The notes under the pieces: generated by a model
The model's input: only the letters and a program-made list of their open reading frames with translations
Databases searched by the model: none
What the model was told of the DNA's origin: nothing
Source: Streptomyces sp. NBC_01314
GTDB taxonomy: Bacteria > Actinomycetota > Actinomycetes > Streptomycetales > Streptomycetaceae
NCBI RefSeq assembly: GCF_041435215.1
Contig: NZ_CP108395.1
Coordinates: 1-17,612, forward strand
Reading direction: 5' to 3'
Length of the DNA: 17,612 nucleotides
In this document: positions 13,336 through 17,612 of the stretch, piece after piece
Position numbering within the stretch: the first letter of the stretch is position 1
Layout: each line of letters begins with the position of its first letter
Made by a program: the position numbers and the translations under genes

Positions 13336-13881
13336 ATGGGAACCCGAATCCCCGCCCCCGGCTCTGAGAGCGGCGTCCCGCACTTCGCCGCCCACGCGGG
13401 CCGTATCACCCTCACCCACGCCGACACCGAGCCGGACACCCGCATTGGCGGGCAGGAAGGGGCCACCACGTGGTGGAAGGACGGCACCACGTCGTACGTC
13501 GTCCACTTCCGTTCCGGGCAGGTCCACGGGTGGACCATGGCGGATGAGGTGGACACCGCGATTCAGGCCGTCGACTCCCTGCGCGAGGGGGAGAACATGA
13601 GCGGTGACCGGCTGTGGGCCGCCCTGCGCGACGTCCGCCGCCTGCGCACCCGGCTGGAAGCGGCAGAGGCCGAACTCACCCTGTACGCCCGGGAGAACGG
13701 CGAGAACGGACGCCCGCGGATGTCCCTCCGGGAGATCGGGGAGGCCACGCAGACGCACCACAGCAGCGTCGCGGAACGCGTCCAGAACGCGCAGGACGGC
13801 AAGGTTGCCGAGTGGCGGCACTGGCTCGTGCAGGGAACCCCCCGCGCGGACCTCTACGGCGGCACCCGGGAAACGGTGTGA
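13336..13881 (+). CDS. HTH protein with coiled-coil segment
   Basis: The 181-aa product has an N-terminal beta-like region (about 20-70: WWKDGTTSYVVHFRSGQVHGW). A coiled-coil-like helix follows (about 92-120: LWAALRDVRRLRTRLEAAEAELTLYAREN), then a helix-turn-helix (about 129-152: MSLREIGEATQTHHSSVAERVQN). The start is ATG at 13336 with CGGAAGGAA upstream. Its stop overlaps the GTG start of the next gene as GTGA. Likely a DNA-binding regulator; the target is unknown. It could be the factor acting on one of the repeated operators, but nothing in the sequence links them. Confidence 0.72.
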   Translation: MGTRIPAPGSESGVPHFAAHAGRITLTHADTEPDTRIGGQEGATTWWKDGTTSYVVHFRSGQVHGWTMADEVDTAIQAVDSLREGENMSGDRLWAALRDVRRLRTRLEAAEAELTLYARENGENGRPRMSLREIGEATQTHHSSVAERVQNAQDGKVAEWRHWLVQGTPRADLYGGTRETV

Positions 13882-14372
13882 GTCCTCGCCGCCACCTCGC
13901 CGTGCAGCAGCTCGGCGCCGCCGCCGTCGTGGTCCTGGTCCTCGCCCTCGCGGGCGGGGGCCGGTACCCCCTGTGGGTCGACCTCGCGGTGTACGCCGCC
14001 GGGGGTGCCATGGCCGCCGTCGCCGTCGCCCAGCTCCACCAGGCCGCCGCCGATCGACGGAAGCGCCGGCACCCGGCGGACCTCCCCGAGGACGTCACCC
14101 GGGACCAGGCGCTCACGGAAGCGGCGGACTGGGTCATCACGGGCCGCCCGGCCGACGACTTCAACGGCCGCACCCTCACGCCCGCCATGGTGCAGCGCGA
14201 GGCGCTCATGCGGTCCGGCCTGGAAGTCAGCCACACCGACGCCGCGTTCGCCCTCGACTCCCGGTTGCACTTCCGGGGGTACGGTCCCGACCCCGCGCAT
14301 CGCTCGTTCGCGTGGGAGTACGGCGACTTGCGCGAGTCGGACGACGGCCCGACTTCCCCGGGCCGCATGTGA
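13878..14372 (+). CDS. membrane-anchored hypothetical protein
   Basis: The 164-aa product begins VSPRRHLAVQQ (GTG start at 13878 inside the previous stop). Two predicted membrane helices (about 11-27, LGAAAVVVLVLALAGGG, and about 32-52, WVDLAVYAAGGAMAAVAVAQL) are followed by a soluble part of about 110 residues containing DLPEDVTRDQALTEAADWVITGRP and a closing Trp/Glu/Asp-rich segment. Family not recognised. Coupled to the HTH gene upstream. Confidence 0.7.
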   Translation: MSPRRHLAVQQLGAAAVVVLVLALAGGGRYPLWVDLAVYAAGGAMAAVAVAQLHQAAADRRKRRHPADLPEDVTRDQALTEAADWVITGRPADDFNGRTLTPAMVQREALMRSGLEVSHTDAAFALDSRLHFRGYGPDPAHRSFAWEYGDLRESDDGPTSPGRM

Positions 14373-14433
14373 CCTACCTCTCACCTCGCTACGGTGAGAC
14401 CCAACCACCCACCCACACAGGAAGGTTCACGAG

Positions 14434-15198
14434 ATGCACGAGTCAGACGAACTGATCAGGTCCCTGCGGGCACCCGATCAAAGAAGCTGCGGACGGGCCG
14501 CAGGCGGCATGGGAGCCGCCGCTACGGACCGCCTCGCCATGCTGGACGCCGCGTCAGAGTCCATCCGTCTGTGGTCCCCGCTGCTCATCCCCGGGCTACT
14601 CCAGACGACGCTGTACTCCCTCGCCGCGATCCGGTCCCGTACGCCCTCCCTGCCCGACGAAGAGGCGGGCCGCCGGATGCAGCACCGGCTACGGCGCTCG
14701 GAATCCTTCCTGGCCAACTTCGGGGCCGCCGGGCCGAGCGACGCCCACGCCTGGTTCATCATGGGCGAGGCCGCGCTCACGCAGTCCGTGACGAACGCGG
14801 ACTTCCACGCCCACCAGCTCGGGCATCTGCTGTCCATCATCGACACCTACCCGCGCATCCGGGTGCGGGTTCTTCCCGACGACGCCAGCAACGCCGGGAC
14901 GATGGAGCCGTTCAGCATCCATGCCCTCGCGGACGGCCCCCGGGTGGGACACCTGGAATCGATCGTGGGTGGTTGGTACACCACCAGGGCGGAGGACGTC
15001 ACCCGTCTGTACTCTGCGTTCTCGGTGCTGGGTAAGTCGGCACTGGAACCGAACGAGACCCGGAGAGTGATCGAAGCGTGTCTGAACGAATGCAGGGCCA
15101 GAAGTGGCACGGAGCGCAGTTCGTCAAGTCGAGTCACAGCGACCCCGACAATTGCGTGTTCGTCGCCCGCCCCACGGGAGTTGCCCCCGTCGCCGTGA
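14434..15198 (+). CDS. DUF5753 (WhiJ-like) protein lacking its HTH
   Basis: The 254-aa product matches the ligand/partner domain (DUF5753) of WhiJ-type regulators. The mark is SIRLWSPLLIPGLLQTTLY at about 43-61, followed by RRMQHRLRRSESFL, AWFIMGEAALTQSV, HAHQLGHLLSII and RIRVRVLPDD. Known: such proteins normally start with an XRE-type HTH of about 70 residues and pair with a DUF397 protein. Here the HTH is absent; only about 30 unrelated residues precede the domain. The ATG at 14434 has GGAAGG upstream. The last 40 codons overlap the DUF397 gene in another frame and look like run-on sequence, so the original stop may have been lost. Confidence 0.82.
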   Translation: MHESDELIRSLRAPDQRSCGRAAGGMGAAATDRLAMLDAASESIRLWSPLLIPGLLQTTLYSLAAIRSRTPSLPDEEAGRRMQHRLRRSESFLANFGAAGPSDAHAWFIMGEAALTQSVTNADFHAHQLGHLLSIIDTYPRIRVRVLPDDASNAGTMEPFSIHALADGPRVGHLESIVGGWYTTRAEDVTRLYSAFSVLGKSALEPNETRRVIEACLNECRARSGTERSSSSRVTATPTIACSSPAPRELPPSP

Positions 15199-15281
15199 AG
15201 GACGGGAAGACCCCCGACGGCCCCGCCCTGGTCATCCCGCGCGGCACCTGGTCCTCGTTCGTCCAGTGGGCCGGGCAGTAG
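15078..15281 (+). CDS. DUF397 protein
   Basis: The 67-aa product is a typical DUF397 protein: KWHGAQFVKSSHSDPDNCV, then VAPVAVKDGKTPDGPALVIP and WSSFVQWAG. Known: DUF397 proteins pair with WhiJ-like DUF5753 regulators, and some pairs behave like antitoxin/toxin or signalling modules in Streptomyces development. The start is GTG at 15078 with GGAGAG upstream; ATG at 15090 is an alternative. It overlaps the upstream gene by about 120 bases. Ends in front of a very strong terminator. Confidence 0.88.
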   Translation: MSERMQGQKWHGAQFVKSSHSDPDNCVFVARPTGVAPVAVKDGKTPDGPALVIPRGTWSSFVQWAGQ

Positions 15282-15306
15282 GCCGGCGCTTTCCCCTCGC
15301 ACGACG

Positions 15307-15343
15307 GCAGGGCGGCCCCCATCCGAACTGGGGGCCGCCCTGC
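15307..15343 (+). terminator. strong hairpin terminator after the DUF397 gene
   Basis: Perfect 15-base arms at 15307-15321 and 15329-15343 with the 7-base loop TCCGAAC, 26 bases after the stop. No T tract. Confidence 0.75.
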
Positions 15344-15387
15344 GGCGTTCCACCACACCACACCGCCCCCGCAGGAAGGAAGCACCC

Positions 15388-16605
15388 ATGAAGCGATGGG
15401 ACCCCCCGGACCCTCACCGCATCCCGGAATGGCGCTCCGGGATGATCGAACACCTCAGCTCGAACGAAGGCCGCATGTCCATGCGCGCGGCCGTGGGCGC
15501 GGGCCGCTTCACGATCGTGCCCACGGTCCCGGACATGCACGGGCCCTCTGCCGACTCCGTCAGCACCGCACTGCTCACGGCCTGCGAGGCCCACCGGCTC
15601 ACCCGCGCGGATCTCTACTACGCCACCCCCGACATGACGGCCCTCGCCCTCGCCGCCGCGCAGACGCCCCCGATCGAACCTGTCTCCCTTGACCGCCTGC
15701 CCTCGCGGGCCGGACTGATCGTGTTCGGGGAGCCGATCGGCGGATACACCGAGGACGTGACGGCCGCCCTCGCGGGAGTCGTCACCGAGCGCTCCGGGCC
15801 GCCGCTGGACATCACCACGCCGATCGTGGCCGCGTCCTGGTCCGTCTGGTCCCCCCGGGAAGTCGACCTCACCGACGGCCCCGGCGGGCCGCCCACCGGG
15901 GCCGTCCGGTGGCTCTACAAGGGGCAGGGCAAGTTCGGCGGCATCCCCGACGGGTGGGAAGGCATCTGGATCACCTTCTACAGTCCGCGCGGCATGTTCT
16001 CCGGCTTCGCCCCTGACACCGTCCTCGGCACCATGCACGACGGCACCGTGATGACCGCCGGGGACGTCGACCGCCACGCGAGCGGACGGGGGCCGGCACT
16101 CGGGTGGGACAACGAGATGCTGCTACGCGAGGGCGCCCCGTTCGGCCCGCAGGTGCCCGACACCACGGACACGTGGGCCCACGTCCTCTACACCGCGTGG
16201 CAGCTCATGAGCCAAGACGGCACCCAACAGTGGACCGAGCAAGAGCAGTTGCACCGGCCGCGCTCGGGACAGAAGCGGGACGCCCGGCAGGGCATCACCG
16301 GCTCTTCCGCCGTGCGGATCGTCCGCGTACACCCGGGCCGCCGCCCCGCCCCGCAGGCCGCCCGCGAGGACGCCGACGCGAGCACCGGCCGACGCGAGCC
16401 CCAATGGTCCTGCCGGTGGCCCGTACGCCCGTACCGGCGCAGTACCTGTCTCAACCCCCGGGCACACGCCGACGGGGGATGCACGCACGCGGACCGCATC
16501 GTGCCCGGCCACATCAAAGGCCCCGAGGGCGCCCCGCTCCGCACCGGCAGCACCGTGCACCTGTGGGACCGACAGCCCGACGACGCCACGGAGGCCGCGA
16601 AGTGA
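15388..16605 (+). CDS. hypothetical protein with conserved mobile-element C-terminal domain
   Basis: The 405-aa product starts MKRWDPPDPHRIP (ATG at 15388, AGGAAGGAAG upstream). Most of it is unrecognised: a mixed alpha/beta region with RMSMRAAVGAGRFTIVPTV, RAGLIVFGEP and WITFYSPRGMF. The C-terminal 60 residues (about 340-396) include CRWPVRPYRRSTC, a third Cys (about 365) and GHIKGPEGAPLR. A related tail (basic/aromatic stretch, then HIKGPEGAPL) occurs in many actinomycete phage and plasmid proteins of unknown function. First gene of a three-gene operon, overlapping the next start by one base. Confidence 0.78.
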   Translation: MKRWDPPDPHRIPEWRSGMIEHLSSNEGRMSMRAAVGAGRFTIVPTVPDMHGPSADSVSTALLTACEAHRLTRADLYYATPDMTALALAAAQTPPIEPVSLDRLPSRAGLIVFGEPIGGYTEDVTAALAGVVTERSGPPLDITTPIVAASWSVWSPREVDLTDGPGGPPTGAVRWLYKGQGKFGGIPDGWEGIWITFYSPRGMFSGFAPDTVLGTMHDGTVMTAGDVDRHASGRGPALGWDNEMLLREGAPFGPQVPDTTDTWAHVLYTAWQLMSQDGTQQWTEQEQLHRPRSGQKRDARQGITGSSAVRIVRVHPGRRPAPQAAREDADASTGRREPQWSCRWPVRPYRRSTCLNPRAHADGGCTHADRIVPGHIKGPEGAPLRTGSTVHLWDRQPDDATEAAK

Positions 16606-16841
16606 TGGACCCCCGCAACCCCACCGCGACGGCCCTTCAACTCCTGATCGCTATCGAGGGGTTGGCCAAGGAATGGGACGACGACGGCAAGCACGCCGAC
16701 GCGCGGACGATCCGGGAGAAGGGGCCCCGGTTCGCCGCTGACCTCTCCGAACTGATCGCCGTTGACCCGGCAAGCGTGATCCCCGCCGTGCAGGACATCA
16801 CCGCCGCCATGCTGGCCGATCTGAAGAGGAACACCGGATGA
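16605..16841 (+). CDS. small helical hypothetical protein
   Basis: The 78-aa product begins MDPRNPTATALQLLIAIEGLAKEW and is predicted almost wholly helical. The ATG at 16605 overlaps the upstream TGA (TGATG); a GTG one codon earlier is equally possible. GGAG lies about 12 bases before. Its TGA overlaps the next ATG (ATGA). Longer frames that extend upstream run through the 405-aa gene and are shadows. Family not recognised. Confidence 0.7.
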   Translation: MDPRNPTATALQLLIAIEGLAKEWDDDGKHADARTIREKGPRFAADLSELIAVDPASVIPAVQDITAAMLADLKRNTG

Positions 16842-17218
16842 CCCGCCGCCCCCTCGCCCCCGGTGGCCAACCGCCGGCACTCACCCGCGAGGCCGACACC
16901 CGAGGGATCATCCTCGCCGCGCCCCTGCCGTACGCCGCGATCCTCGGCACCGTGCAGTGCCTCGCCCTCGCCCGGGACACCCGGGGCGAGGCTGAGACCC
17001 TGCGCGCCAAGCTGTGGCCCCACATGGAAGCCGCGGGGGTTGCCACCCCCCAGGAAGCGCGCGTTCCCTGCGACGTGCTCAGGGCCGCCACGCTCTGCCT
17101 GCGGAAGTGGCGGGCCGACACCGGCACCACCCTGTGGGGAGACACCGACGACGCCGAACTCACCGCCGCATGGCGAGACGGGTTGAACGCCCCACGCCCG
17201 GAACCCGCCACGGCGTAG
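16838..17218 (+). CDS. hypothetical protein, last gene of the plus-strand arm
   Basis: The 126-aa product (ATG at 16838, ATGA overlap) is mostly helical: READTRGIILAAPLPYAAILG, LRAKLWPHMEAAG, PCDVLRAATLCLRKWRADTG and DDAELTAAWRDGL. Three Cys are scattered, without a zinc pattern. Family not recognised. The gene ends 20 bases before a strong terminator, and about 230 bases before the terminal repeat region. Confidence 0.72.
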   Translation: MTRRPLAPGGQPPALTREADTRGIILAAPLPYAAILGTVQCLALARDTRGEAETLRAKLWPHMEAAGVATPQEARVPCDVLRAATLCLRKWRADTGTTLWGDTDDAELTAAWRDGLNAPRPEPATA

Positions 17219-17237
17219 CCTGCCCACACCCCCACCC

Positions 17238-17268
17238 GACGGCCCCGCCCTCCCCCGGCGGGGCCGTC
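17238..17268 (+). terminator. strong hairpin terminator of the last operon
   Basis: Perfect 12-base arms at 17238-17249 and 17257-17268 with a 7-base C-rich loop, 20 bases after the last stop codon. Confidence 0.7.
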
Positions 17269-17410
17269 GCTGTCTCCCTCCGCAGCCTCGCCCCGCACCA
17301 CCAGGCGCCGCGCCTCAACTCCCGCCCGCCCACGGCCCGCACGGCCCCCTCGCTCGCTGCCTCCCGGCCCGCCCCCCACCCGGCCCCGCCTCGCTCACCG
17401 AGCCTTGCCC
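17269..17410. other. C-rich non-coding stretch between terminator and iteron cores
   Basis: No credible gene is seen in these 142 bases. The plus strand is strongly C-rich and poor in recognisable motifs; apparent reading frames here are low-complexity Pro/Arg/Ala. Confidence 0.5.
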
Positions 17411-17510
17411 GGAACCCGCCAACTCCCCCACGCCTCGCCCCCGTCGGGCCCTCCCCCGGAAACCGCCACGGCGGTGCACCCCCGGAACCCGCCAATCCCG
17501 AAACCCGCCA
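17411..17510 (+). repeat. right-end iteron cores
   Basis: Four copies of GGAACCCGCCA/GAAACCCGCCA: 17411-17421, 17458-17468 (GGAAACCGCCA), 17484-17494 and 17500-17510. The second is followed by CGGCGGTGCA, again like the left-end repeat. CCGGAACCCGCCAATCCC (17482-17499) is the exact inverse of 300-317, and 17454-17468 is the exact inverse of 391-405. Confidence 0.65.
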
Positions 17511-17524
17511 AGCCGGGTGACACC

Positions 17525-17612
17525 TCGCCAGCGCGCGGCGAAGCCGTGCGCCCTCCCGTCGCCCTCGCGTGTCGGCGAAGCCGCGCGCCAGGAACCGGCG
17601 AAGCCGGTTACC
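17525..17612. other. candidate right telomere with three palindromes
   Basis: Seen: 17531-17551 is a 9-pair stem (one G-T pair) around loop GAA. CGGC (17573-17576) / GCCG (17580-17583) also has loop GAA. AACCGGC (17593-17599) / GCCGGTT (17603-17609) has loop GAA and closes with an outer GG/CC that reaches the last base. On the 3' strand all loops are GAA, the very stable G-N-A triloop. The opposite 5' end reads GGTAAC, comparable to GGGTGAC at the left end. Inferred: true replicon end. Confidence 0.6.

Noticed and set aside
17513..17612. Reading the molecule as a circle, with iterons on both sides forming one origin
   Set aside because: Not fully excluded, but the junction would fall exactly between two palindromes, inverted matches exist at the ends, and tap-tpg genes are present; linear form is favoured.
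1..17612. CRISPR arrays, tRNA or rRNA genes, insertion sequences
   Set aside because: No regularly spaced repeat-spacer array, no tRNA cloverleaf noticed, and no transposase motif in any credible product.

Overview
The base composition (very GC-rich), the heavy use of GTG starts, the ATGA/GTGA stop-start overlaps and the protein families all point to Streptomyces or a close actinomycete. The window reads as a small, self-contained linear plasmid of about 17.6 kb rather than a piece of chromosome. It carries a telomere-replication pair (Tap-like polymerase at 8461-10566 and Tpg-like terminal protein at 10569-11105) and an FtsK-type conjugative DNA translocase (3006-4799) with a membrane partner (4915-6066). 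A hairpin begins at the very first base and another ends at the very last base. There are no rRNA, tRNA, insertion-sequence, CRISPR, resistance or biosynthesis genes.

Layout. Bases 1-90: candidate left telomere with three palindromes. Bases 110-410: iterons and a perfect DnaA box (candidate origin). Bases 416-6332: seven genes, all on the minus strand (zinc-ribbon protein, two small overlapping genes, a small membrane protein, the Tra translocase, its membrane partner, a small ribbon-helix-helix-like protein). Bases 6333-6542: divergent regulatory region with a 17-base palindrome. Bases 6543-17218: all genes on the plus strand. These are a second ribbon-helix-helix protein, a hypothetical protein, a replication/telomere operon (34-aa leader, HTH/zinc protein, Tap, Tpg, two zinc-ribbon proteins), a cargo/regulatory stretch of small proteins, a DUF5753/DUF397 pair, and a last three-gene operon. 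Bases 17219-17612: a strong terminator, iteron cores, then the candidate right telomere.

How it may work together (inference). The iteron/DnaA-box region would start internal replication. Tap and Tpg would fill the single-stranded 3' ends, which on both sides carry hairpins with GAA or GCA triloops, as described for Streptomyces telomeres. The end sequences do not start like the archetypal Streptomyces telomere, so this may be a divergent telomere type with a matching divergent Tap-Tpg pair. Transfer is by the Tra translocase. No classical Rep helicase or ParA is recognisable, so the initiator is probably one of the HTH/zinc-ribbon proteins.

Sequence-level novelties: a three-half-site operator, present once on each arm with co-varying bases; an 8-base motif (CCGGTGCA) clustered in a non-coding region and also hidden inside the coding region of the membrane partner gene; a promoter with a GGGGTACCCC palindrome between its -35 and -10; short inverted terminal matches at the two ends; and a WhiJ-like protein without its DNA-binding domain.
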